From contig QXJR01000014.1 of assembly GCA_020975725.1 (NCBI GenBank), positions 434,001-498,000 of the forward strand: a stretch of DNA of 64,000 bases. The letters run 5' to 3'. This DNA is from Picocystis sp. L7. Lineage: Eukaryota; Chlorophyta; Picocystophyceae; Picocystales; Picocystaceae. Shown here piece by piece: positions 22,661 through 31,444 of the stretch (the stretch's first letter is position 1; the number at the start of each line of letters is the position of its first letter). The position numbers were made by a program, and so were the translations under genes. The notes below the pieces were generated by a model, which did not search any database, had not been told where the DNA came from, and saw nothing but the letters and a program-made list of their open reading frames with translations.

Positions 22661-23491
22661 TCATGACAGATTTGCAGAAGTTCGAGGCACCATGCTGCAG
22701 GGCTGTTTGAGTGCAAACCACCCCATCAGCAGTGCCTCTGCCCTTCCATGATGATGGCTGACATGGACCAGGTGGGTTGCAAGCTCAGGAAAGAGCCTTT
22801 TGGCAGCTTCGAAACTTCTTTTCTTGTTGTAATGATGCTTGTCTTTTTTTGGTCTCTCAGCCCCTCTGCTCTTCCTCTTCAGCATTTGTGTCTCTTCACT
22901 CCAGAGTCCAGCATCAGTCCACTCCCTCACTTGATCATCTCTAGCCCTTTGCCACTGGGTGTGTGGCAACAGGACCACCTTACACCCTGCAGCAACACAT
23001 GCTCCATGCCATAGTCCCATGCCGTAGGCAGTGGAGTGAATGGACCATGCGGTCGATGCTGGAATGGAAATTTGCTTCTCGATGTACACATACGCATCTC
23101 TGAGATTGTATTCTCGGAGGAGACGTGCCATTCCTGGGACATCGTAGGACCGTCTTCCTTGCACCAGGAAGGACGGGCAGTCGACCACACACCAGGTGTC
23201 GTCTCGATGGATTGCCACTGCACCTCGCGTGTCTGGATCAATCGCCACCAAGCAACGAGTTTCCGAACTAGTGCGGATTGCCGTTTTTCTGGTGGCAGGG
23301 ACCTCTTCCGACAGTTCGTCCTCGGAAGAGATGGCGATCGGTTCGGACATGTCGTCTGCAGAGCCTGCCCAGGCAGTAGAGTGTCGATTGCGCTCGCAGT
23401 CGGATGGGTGAAACGGATGATTGAGAGTCCTTTGATCGTCGAATGATTCGATTTCGACGTGGAATCGAATGGTTGCACTGGTCTCCATCAC
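22661..23491 (-). CDS. MOC1/RuvC-like Holliday-junction resolvase, Crypton copy 1
   Basis: The 276-residue protein has an RNase-H-fold RuvC core. Strand 1 carries the first acidic residue at Asp85 (LVAIDPDTRGAVAI), the second is Glu138 (YVYIEKQ), and the C-terminal helix has RSFEAAKRLFPELATHL followed by HHHGRAEALLMGW (residues 246-258). This last block closely resembles the DHGRAEALLIA end of MOC1, the plastid Holliday-junction resolvase of plants and green algae. The aspartate there is histidine here, with Glu252 next in line as an acid. The first 75 residues are non-catalytic; they include IAISSEDELSEE, which resembles a SUMO-interacting motif. The start is MMETSATIRF. The gene is divergent from the recombinase gene of the same copy. 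I infer that it cuts branched DNA formed during transposition or copying of the element. Confidence 0.8.
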   Translation of the reverse strand: MMETSATIRFHVEIESFDDQRTLNHPFHPSDCERNRHSTAWAGSADDMSEPIAISSEDELSEEVPATRKTAIRTSSETRCLVAIDPDTRGAVAIHRDDTWCVVDCPSFLVQGRRSYDVPGMARLLREYNLRDAYVYIEKQISIPASTAWSIHSTAYGMGLWHGACVAAGCKVVLLPHTQWQRARDDQVREWTDAGLWSEETQMLKRKSRGAERPKKDKHHYNKKRSFEAAKRLFPELATHLVHVSHHHGRAEALLMGWFALKQPCSMVPRTSANLS

Positions 23492-23968
23492 ACCACAGCG
23501 TCGGTCCCATCACCCTGCAGGAAGGGACAAGCGCAGGGTCCTCTCCCTCCCTCTCCCTCACCGAGAGGGGGTCCCTGATGCGTCGCGTCGAACCCGATTC
23601 GAAAGTGCACACAACAGGAGCGTTCTAGCGCTTCGAGAACACTGTCGAACCGCAAGGACGGGTTCGACATGCCCGAAAACGATGGTGCGCATCGATGCTG
23701 AGCCGTGCCGATGAGGTCGCACAGTCGCGCTGCCGACCTCGTCGGCCGACATGCCACCGAAACTGGAGTCGACGAGTTCGTAGCGGATCGAAACGAGCGT
23801 TCCACCACATTCTTCCGCCTAAGCGGTCCGAACGACGATCCTGATACACGGAATTGCGTCGAAGTCTTGCTTGGACCTCGCGCAGGATGTCGACGGATGG
23901 CTCGGCGGACCGACTGGCGGAGGCTGGCCGCGCGCGCGGCATGGACGGCGGGTTCGTGTCGCTGACCC

Positions 23969-26077
23969 GTGGTTGTGCGCGTCGCAGGAGTGCCGACGGC
24001 TCCCCCAGAAGACTTGGCTCCGTCCGCGTGCGCTGCCGCGGTCGTTCCGGAACCTACTGGCGAGGACATTGCCCGTAGTCTACGTGGCAGGCAGTCCCCC
24101 AGCACCCGGCGGATGTACGAACTCCGCGTCTCCGCCTTCCTCAAGTGGTTGGGGAAGCAGCCAATCGAATCCGATGCCCCATTGGAAAGCGATGATGTCC
24201 TCAGCATGATCCAATCCCCGACCGAGTTCCTCCAATGGACGGACCGATTCTTTCGTTCCATCGGGGGAGGGGCTACCTTGTCCAGCCTCAAGTCCACCAG
24301 AAGTGCACTCAATGAGCTCTTGCTACACACTGCACGGACGAGAGGATGGAACACCAGGCACAATGTCCACACGGACGTCTTGGAATTTTACGTCCAAGCA
24401 GCCACAAAGGCAAAGGGCAAGAGGATTCGTGATGCTGGAAGTCTCAGGCCTCGTAGGCTCGAGCATGAGGATGAGAGGAAGCTTCACAAGGTCTTCTTGG
24501 CCAAGGGAGGGGCTGGCATCCAACACAGGGCTGCCTTTGCATGGTCCTTGCATGCCTTGAACCGAGGAGATGAGTGGAGGTCACGCTTGAAACTAGAGAA
24601 CTTTGGGATCTCTACTGCCAAGGCCAACACATCTCCTGATGAGATGGAGATCTTTTCGTTTTGCTTCGACAGCAGCAAGACGAACACAGAAGGGCACATC
24701 GAAACGATTGGGGCAGCAAGGCACTTGGATGCCTTGCTCTGCCCCGTTTCTTCCTTCTTCATGTCTATGATGTGGAGGTTCACACCACAGTTGGGTGGGA
24801 TGACGTTTCCCATCTCGGTGGATATGGTGGAAAGCTTGAAGAGAGACGGGTACGACTTCCCATGGTATGGGCACCCTGTCTATGTGAACAAGTATGGAAA
24901 GGAGATGGGCTATGAAGGTCAGAGGTCTTTCTTTAAAGAGGTTATGGCAGAAGCAGGTGTGGGCAAGAAGGTGCTTCAGTCCAAGACCACCCACCTCAGG
25001 ACACTTGGTGCACGGCAACTGGATGACCACCAGTGCACCACACGATATGATGTCCAAGCTGCTGGAAGGTGGTCCCAAAACAGGATGGACAAGCACTACT
25101 TGAATGATGTGAGTGTGTCCAATGTGTTGGCAGCATCAGGAGCTCCTGACTCGCACTCCTATTGCTTGCCAAGAGGCAGAATCACTCCACCCGTGGAGCT
25201 CTCAAGGATGATATGGCCAGAGATGGATGCTGTGGTGGATGCATATTCAGCACTCCCCATGGAAGCAAGGGACAAGGATACAGCCATTGCTTTTTTCTTG
25301 GAGGCCATGCTCAGAGGAAGGGACATTCTATTACAAGACTGTGCTGTGCTCATGGAAGAGCTGCCTTCATGTGCCCTTTGGAGGCATCCCGTGTTCAAGC
25401 ATCCCATGTGGAAGGAGTTTCAGCAAAGAATTTTGCATGTGCAAGCCACTGATGACTCCCTTGTGAAGCTTGAGCAGGCAAATGATATGATGGAGCTGAA
25501 GATGGCTGTTCATGGGGTAGCCCACAGCATTATGGGCAAACTGGACAGCCTTTCCACAGCCAACAGCTCCAAACAACAGCCGATGGGACAGGTTGTGCCA
25601 TCCCATGGACTGTGCATCAAATGCAAGCAAGTGGCAGTCAGCCCCCCATTGAGTGAAGACCACCCTGGCACTACTCCTGAAGCACCTGGTGCCATAGCCT
25701 CAATGCCTTCTCAGTTGAGAGAATTGCCCACCCTCCCCCAAGAATTTGCAGTATTCTCGGGCCCCTTGGAGTTGTGGGAGGCCTATGCTACTGGTTCTGA
25801 CATTCATCTCAGCTACAAGGAGGCTGAGGAAAAGACAAAGAAGAAGTGGAGGGATGCAGAAACAAGTGAAAGGAGGAAGAAGAACCAGCAGACCTGGTAC
25901 AAAATTACAACATTTGTGAAGCTGGTGGAAGGACACCCCCAAGGCCCCATGGACTGCTTGCTGAAGCTCGCTCGGCTTTTGCGCAACCAGCCTTCCTGGA
26001 GACTTGGGACCTTGCTTGGCAAGCTTCCAGACAAAAGTTGGGTGGACTCTGCCTTTGCCATGCTCGAGCAGCACTGA
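23969..26077 (+). CDS. Crypton tyrosine recombinase with GCR1_C-like domain, copy 1
   Basis: The open frame encodes up to 702 residues, numbered from a GTG at 23969. A SAM-like core-binding domain lies at about 42-130 (SPSTRRMYELRVSAFLKWLG). The catalytic domain spans about 165-390, with Arg199 (LNRGDEW), a Lys237 beta-hairpin (SSKTNTEGH), the His box THLRTLGAR (His342), Trp368 (GRW), and the nucleophile Tyr377 (MDKHYL). The spacing is H-x-R rather than the usual H-x-x-R. The C-terminal region at about 597-672 (LELWEAYATGS, KKKWRDAETSERRKKNQ) resembles the GCR1_C DNA-binding domain that marks Cryptons. The first ATG is at 24113 (residue 49), inside the core-binding domain. True translation may therefore begin upstream through a spliced leader; GTCGCAG at about 23980-23987 could be an acceptor. 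Confidence 0.88.
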   Translation: MVVRVAGVPTAPPEDLAPSACAAAVVPEPTGEDIARSLRGRQSPSTRRMYELRVSAFLKWLGKQPIESDAPLESDDVLSMIQSPTEFLQWTDRFFRSIGGGATLSSLKSTRSALNELLLHTARTRGWNTRHNVHTDVLEFYVQAATKAKGKRIRDAGSLRPRRLEHEDERKLHKVFLAKGGAGIQHRAAFAWSLHALNRGDEWRSRLKLENFGISTAKANTSPDEMEIFSFCFDSSKTNTEGHIETIGAARHLDALLCPVSSFFMSMMWRFTPQLGGMTFPISVDMVESLKRDGYDFPWYGHPVYVNKYGKEMGYEGQRSFFKEVMAEAGVGKKVLQSKTTHLRTLGARQLDDHQCTTRYDVQAAGRWSQNRMDKHYLNDVSVSNVLAASGAPDSHSYCLPRGRITPPVELSRMIWPEMDAVVDAYSALPMEARDKDTAIAFFLEAMLRGRDILLQDCAVLMEELPSCALWRHPVFKHPMWKEFQQRILHVQATDDSLVKLEQANDMMELKMAVHGVAHSIMGKLDSLSTANSSKQQPMGQVVPSHGLCIKCKQVAVSPPLSEDHPGTTPEAPGAIASMPSQLRELPTLPQEFAVFSGPLELWEAYATGSDIHLSYKEAEEKTKKKWRDAETSERRKKNQQTWYKITTFVKLVEGHPQGPMDCLLKLARLLRNQPSWRLGTLLGKLPDKSWVDSAFAMLEQH

Positions 26078-27168
26078 AAAGGCCTCCCCATGGACCTTGG
26101 GCTCCTTTGGGTCCATTTTGGGCATGACTGATCAAGCACACACAGTCAGCCATTGTAATTGCCTTGTTGCTTTTTCGAACGCATTCCACATCCTTTCGCA
26201 GTCGCTCGCACGTTCGACAGCTCCCTCGCCCTTCACCGTCGTCACGGTGCAGCGTGGCTGCCCTTCGACCCCAACCCCCTCGACCCACCACCTTCCCCAC
26301 GAGGTATGCCTGCACGGCTGCAGACGCATCTTCCCACGCCTTTCCTTTCCCACGCTCGCATCTTCGTTTCGAGGTTCTTCTCCTGTGCGTGGGTCGTCGC
26401 TGGCAGGTGCTCGTGGATGCCACGAAGCACCTGCGTCGCGAACGCCACCTCCCGCGCACAGGAGAAGCCCCTCCCGCTTCTGCCTCCGGCCGTTTCCACT
26501 CGTCGTGGGTGCCCCTTGGCACCAGTAGTCCAGTTCATTCGTCCAGCAGCGTCCTTCCTCGCCTCTTCCCTCCTCTTTTCGCACGCGCGCTCCAACCTCC
26601 CCCCTCCCGCTCTTCTTCTTCTTCTTTTCCTTCATCTTCTTCCTTCGACGACGGCGCCTGCGTGCTCCTTGTGGCCTGCGATGGAGCCCGCAAGCGTCGT
26701 CGTCGTCGTCTTGTCCTCGTCGATCTGGTGTGGGTTTTCGCCACCAGTGGGATTTTGCCACCCCTCTGCCAGGTTCGCAGGAGGCATCCCGGTCTCGGAG
26801 TCGGCTCTTCCGAGGATCCACCTCGTCTGGGACGGATCGAGGCTCATCGATACCTCGCTTCCATTGAGATCAAAATATCACCCAAGGAAGTCCCTGGATG
26901 ATATTTTGATGACGATCTGTGTTCTTCGGTCGAATCCCTCGAGATGTCGATCCCCGCCATCGAAATCCCTCCTTGGAAGATATTCGTGTTTTGGACGAAA
27001 GTTAACCGCGATCGATCTCCGGGGCGATCTCCCGGAGACTTTTCGGTCGAGGCATCGATATCCCTTCGACTCAGATATTCCCTCTCCCCGCCCCTCAAAA
27101 CCCAAGGAGAGGGACCCGGGACCGGACCCCCCCGATCTCCGGGAGATCGACCCCTCCTTGAGATACCG
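26078..27168. other. Crypton right-hand tail, non-coding or unassigned
   Basis: This GC-rich pyrimidine tract is followed by palindrome-rich terminal DNA. Open frames on both strands (plus 26159-27718 across the copy junction, minus 26132-26821) have low-complexity Arg/Lys/Ser-rich products with no recognisable domain. Short minus-strand frames (26632-26847, 26242-26595) could be exons of a third gene, but I cannot show splice continuity. The same segment repeats in copies 2 and 3. Confidence 0.5.
26869..26910 (+). repeat. Perfect 12-bp-stem hairpin in Crypton tail
   Basis: ATCAAAATATCA at 26869-26880 and its exact complement TGATATTTTGAT at 26899-26910 enclose an 18-nt loop. Equivalent hairpins lie at 32236-32277 and 37604-37645. 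It is AT-rich in an otherwise GC-rich tail, so it should extrude easily. Confidence 0.75.
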
Positions 27169-28027
27169 TAGGGATAACCCAAGTTGGGTCGATCTCCCGG
27201 AGATTGCCCGGGAGAGCCGGCATTCCCGAAGGGGGGGGGTCGGTTCTCTCCGAGAGATTCTCCGAGGGGATCTCCTTGGGATACTCGCAAGTAACCCAAG
27301 GAGAGAGAGAGAGGAAAAGAAGACGGAGACGGATCAACGGAGGACCCAGCCGGACGAACACGTGGATGGAAGGAGCGGAGGCGCAAGGGAGGCGAAGGAA
27401 GAGGAGCGCAGGAGCGTGTGGGAAGAAGAGAAGAGGAAGGAGGGGGGGGGGGGGAAGCGCCTTCCCTCTCTCAACGGTCGAAAGGGCGCGTGGATCGATC
27501 GTCGAGAGAGGGAGGACAGAACGACGCTGCAGAAGGGCGTGTGCTGGTGCGAAGCGATAGCGAGCTGCGTGGTGGAAGCGATGGAACGGTGCCTGGACAC
27601 CGTCGTCGAAAAATGCAACCGGATGCTGGAGGGTTGGATGCAAGCAAGCAGGTGGCGGAAGCTGGACGGTGCAGAGGAGCTGGAGCTGCTGCTTTCCAAA
27701 GTGGGAGAAGGAAGCTGATCACTGCTGGAGGGAGGTGGAAGCCTTTCCAGGAGGGGCAGGAAAGACTCCCACTTCCCTCCTCATGCTTAGGAAACAGCCA
27801 AAGGTAAGGTAGGGAGGGAAACAGGAGCAGTTGGGGGCATGGTGGGATGGAAAGATGGGTGCATGGGAAGTGCGCAGGTTGCAGCCACAGGTTGGCTGGC
27901 TGTTGGCCGTGCACGACCTGAGAAACTAGGCCATACCCTCAAGGAGCGTCGTGGGGTGTATTGGAAAAGAAATGGCTGACTGCTTTGTGTGTTTGTGGGT
28001 TGGTGCAGGAAAGACATTCGAAGACTT

Positions 28028-28858
28028 TCATGACAGATTTGCAGAAGTTCGAGGCACCATGCTGCAGGGCTGTTTGAGTGCAAACCACCCCATCAGCAGT
28101 GCCTCTGCCCTTCCATGATGATGGCTGACATGGACCAGGTGGGTTGCAAGCTCAGGAAAGAGCCTTTTGGCAGCTTCGAAACTTCTTTTCTTGTTGTAAT
28201 GATGCTTGTCTTTTTTTGGTCTCTCAGCCCCTCTGCTCTTCCTCTTCAGCATTTGTGTCTCTTCACTCCAGAGTCCAGCATCAGTCCACTCCCTCACTTG
28301 ATCATCTCTAGCCCTTTGCCACTGGGTGTGTGGCAACAGGACCACCTTACACCCTGCAGCAACACATGCTCCATGCCATAGTCCCATGCCGTAGGCAGTG
28401 GAGTGAATGGACCATGCGGTCGATGCTGGAATGGAAATTTGCTTCTCGATGTACACATACGCATCTCTGAGATTGTATTCTCGGAGGAGACGTGCCATTC
28501 CTGGGACATCGTAGGACCGTCTTCCTTGCACCAGGAAGGACGGGCAGTCGACCACACACCAGGTGTCGTCTCGATGGATTGCCACTGCACCTCGCGTGTC
28601 TGGATCAATCGCCACCAAGCAACGAGTTTCCGAACTAGTGCGGATTGCCGTTTTTCTGGTGGCAGGGACCTCTTCCGACAGTTCGTCCTCGGAAGAGATG
28701 GCGATCGGTTCGGACATGTCGTCTGCAGAGCCTGCCCAGGCAGTAGAGTGTCGATTGCGCTCGCAGTCGGATGGGTGAAACGGATGATTGAGAGTCCTTT
28801 GATCGTCGAATGATTCGATTTCGACGTGGAATCGAATGGTTGCACTGGTCTCCATCAC
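28028..28858 (-). CDS. MOC1/RuvC-like resolvase, Crypton copy 2
   Basis: The 276-residue product is identical to the copy 1 protein, with Asp85, Glu138 and the HHHGRAEALL block all present. It is fully open. Confidence 0.8.
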   Translation of the reverse strand: MMETSATIRFHVEIESFDDQRTLNHPFHPSDCERNRHSTAWAGSADDMSEPIAISSEDELSEEVPATRKTAIRTSSETRCLVAIDPDTRGAVAIHRDDTWCVVDCPSFLVQGRRSYDVPGMARLLREYNLRDAYVYIEKQISIPASTAWSIHSTAYGMGLWHGACVAAGCKVVLLPHTQWQRARDDQVREWTDAGLWSEETQMLKRKSRGAERPKKDKHHYNKKRSFEAAKRLFPELATHLVHVSHHHGRAEALLMGWFALKQPCSMVPRTSANLS

Positions 28859-29335
28859 ACCACAGCGTCGGTCCCATCACCCTGCAGGAAGGGACAAGCG
28901 CAGGGTCCTCTCCCTCCCTCTCCCTCACCGAGAGGGGGTCCCTGATGCGTCGCGTCGAACCCGATTCGAAAGTGCACACAACAGGAGCGTTCTAGCGCTT
29001 CGAGAACACTGTCGAACCGCAAGGACGGGTTCGACATGCCCGAAAACGATGGTGCGCATCGATGCTGAGCCGTGCCGATGAGGTCGCACAGTCGCGCTGC
29101 CGACCTCGTCGGCCGACATGCCACCGAAACTGGAGTCGACGAGTTCGTAGCGGATCGAAACGAGCGTTCCACCACATTCTTCCGCCTAAGCGGTCCGAAC
29201 GACGATCCTGATACACGGAATTGCGTCGAAGTCTTGCTTGGACCTCGCGCAGGATGTCGACGGATGGCTCGGCGGACCGACTGGCGGAGGCTGGCCGCGC
29301 GCGCGGCATGGACGGCGGGTTCGTGTCGCTGACCC

Positions 29336-31444
29336 GTGGTTGTGCGCGTCGCAGGAGTGCCGACGGCTCCCCCAGAAGACTTGGCTCCGTCCGCGTGCGC
29401 TGCCGCGGTCGTTCCGGAACCTACTGGCGAGGACATTGCCCGTAGTCTACGTGGCAGGCAGTCCCCCAGCACCCGGCGGATGTACGAACTCCGCGTCTCC
29501 GCCTTCCTCAAGTGGTTGGGGAAGCAGCCAATCGAATCCGATGCCCCATTGGAAAGCGATGATGTCCTCAGCATGATCCAATCCCCGACCGAGTTCCTCC
29601 AATGGACGGACCGATTCTTTCGTTCCATCGGGGGAGGGGCTACCTTGTCCAGCCTCAAGTCCACCAGAAGTGCACTCAATGAGCTCTTGCTACACACTGC
29701 ACGGACGAGAGGATGGAACACCAGGCACAATGTCCACACGGACGTCTTGGAATTTTACGTCCAAGCAGCCACAAAGGCAAAGGGCAAGAGGATTCGTGAT
29801 GCTGGAAGTCTCAGGCCTCGTAGGCTCGAGCATGAGGATGAGAGGAAGCTTCACAAGGTCTTCTTGGCCAAGGGAGGGGCTGGCATCCAACACAGGGCTG
29901 CCTTTGCATGGTCCTTGCATGCCTTGAACCGAGGAGATGAGTGGAGGTCACGCTTGAAACTAGAGAACTTTGGGATCTCTACTGCCAAGGCCAACACATC
30001 TCCTGATGAGATGGAGATCTTTTCGTTTTGCTTCGACAGCAGCAAGACGAACACAGAAGGGCACATCGAAACGATTGGGGCAGCAAGGCACTTGGATGCC
30101 TTGCTCTGCCCCGTTTCTTCCTTCTTCATGTCTATGATGTGGAGGTTCACACCACAGTTGGGTGGGATGACGTTTCCCATCTCGGTGGATATGGTGGAAA
30201 GCTTGAAGAGAGACGGGTACGACTTCCCATGGTATGGGCACCCTGTCTATGTGAACAAGTATGGAAAGGAGATGGGCTATGAAGGTCAGAGGTCTTTCTT
30301 TAAAGAGGTTATGGCAGAAGCAGGTGTGGGCAAGAAGGTGCTTCAGTCCAAGACCACCCACCTCAGGACACTTGGTGCACGGCAACTGGATGACCACCAG
30401 TGCACCACACGATATGATGTCCAAGCTGCTGGAAGGTGGTCCCAAAACAGGATGGACAAGCACTACTTGAATGATGTGAGTGTGTCCAATGTGTTGGCAG
30501 CATCAGGAGCTCCTGACTCGCACTCCTATTGCTTGCCAAGAGGCAGAATCACTCCACCCGTGGAGCTCTCAAGGATGATATGGCCAGAGATGGATGCTGT
30601 GGTGGATGCATATTCAGCACTCCCCATGGAAGCAAGGGACAAGGATACAGCCATTGCTTTTTTCTTGGAGGCCATGCTCAGAGGAAGGGACATTCTATTA
30701 CAAGACTGTGCTGTGCTCATGGAAGAGCTGCCTTCATGTGCCCTTTGGAGGCATCCCGTGTTCAAGCATCCCATGTGGAAGGAGTTTCAGCAAAGAATTT
30801 TGCATGTGCAAGCCACTGATGACTCCCTTGTGAAGCTTGAGCAGGCAAATGATATGATGGAGCTGAAGATGGCTGTTCATGGGGTAGCCCACAGCATTAT
30901 GGGCAAACTGGACAGCCTTTCCACAGCCAACAGCTCCAAACAACAGCCGATGGGACAGGTTGTGCCATCCCATGGACTGTGCATCAAATGCAAGCAAGTG
31001 GCAGTCAGCCCCCCATTGAGTGAAGACCACCCTGGCACTACTCCTGAAGCACCTGGTGCCATAGCCTCAATGCCTTCTCAGTTGAGAGAATTGCCCACCC
31101 TCCCCCAAGAATTTGCAGTATTCTCGGGCCCCTTGGAGTTGTGGGAGGCCTATGCTACTGGTTCTGACATTCATCTCAGCTACAAGGAGGCTGAGGAAAA
31201 GACAAAGAAGAAGTGGAGGGATGCAGAAACAAGTGAAAGGAGGAAGAAGAACCAGCAGACCTGGTACAAAATTACAACATTTGTGAAGCTGGTGGAAGGA
31301 CACCCCCAAGGCCCCATGGACTGCTTGCTGAAGCTCGCTCGGCTTTTGCGCAACCAGCCTTCCTGGAGACTTGGGACCTTGCTTGGCAAGCTTCCAGACA
31401 AAAGTTGGGTGGACTCTGCCTTTGCCATGCTCGAGCAGCACTGA
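29336..31444 (+). CDS. Crypton tyrosine recombinase, copy 2
   Basis: The 702-codon frame is identical to the copy 1 recombinase, including Arg199, His342, Trp368 and Tyr377 and the GCR1_C-like C-terminus. It begins at the same GTG after a stop. Confidence 0.88.
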   Translation: MVVRVAGVPTAPPEDLAPSACAAAVVPEPTGEDIARSLRGRQSPSTRRMYELRVSAFLKWLGKQPIESDAPLESDDVLSMIQSPTEFLQWTDRFFRSIGGGATLSSLKSTRSALNELLLHTARTRGWNTRHNVHTDVLEFYVQAATKAKGKRIRDAGSLRPRRLEHEDERKLHKVFLAKGGAGIQHRAAFAWSLHALNRGDEWRSRLKLENFGISTAKANTSPDEMEIFSFCFDSSKTNTEGHIETIGAARHLDALLCPVSSFFMSMMWRFTPQLGGMTFPISVDMVESLKRDGYDFPWYGHPVYVNKYGKEMGYEGQRSFFKEVMAEAGVGKKVLQSKTTHLRTLGARQLDDHQCTTRYDVQAAGRWSQNRMDKHYLNDVSVSNVLAASGAPDSHSYCLPRGRITPPVELSRMIWPEMDAVVDAYSALPMEARDKDTAIAFFLEAMLRGRDILLQDCAVLMEELPSCALWRHPVFKHPMWKEFQQRILHVQATDDSLVKLEQANDMMELKMAVHGVAHSIMGKLDSLSTANSSKQQPMGQVVPSHGLCIKCKQVAVSPPLSEDHPGTTPEAPGAIASMPSQLRELPTLPQEFAVFSGPLELWEAYATGSDIHLSYKEAEEKTKKKWRDAETSERRKKNQQTWYKITTFVKLVEGHPQGPMDCLLKLARLLRNQPSWRLGTLLGKLPDKSWVDSAFAMLEQH

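Larger units (their letters stand above)
21802..27168 (+). mobile_element. Crypton-type tyrosine-recombinase DNA transposon, copy 1
   Basis: The 5,367-bp unit runs from TAGGGATAACCC to GAGATACCG. It has no terminal inverted repeats of cut-and-paste type and no reverse transcriptase. It has subterminal inverted 17-mers, a polypurine/poly-G region (about 21930-22090), a minus-strand RuvC-like gene (22661-23491), a plus-strand tyrosine recombinase gene (23969-26077), and a 1.09-kb tail (26078-27168) without a convincing gene but with a strong hairpin at 26869-26910. The two genes are divergent with 477 bp between them, presumably a shared promoter. The C-terminal GCR1_C-like domain of the recombinase places it with Cryptons. 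The near-identity of copies and the intact frames point to recent, possibly current, activity. Confidence 0.85.

Noticed and set aside
26132-26821. 229-codon minus-strand frame in the Crypton tail as a third gene
   Set aside because: Low-complexity Arg/Lys-rich product, no domain, and several competing frames over the same bases.
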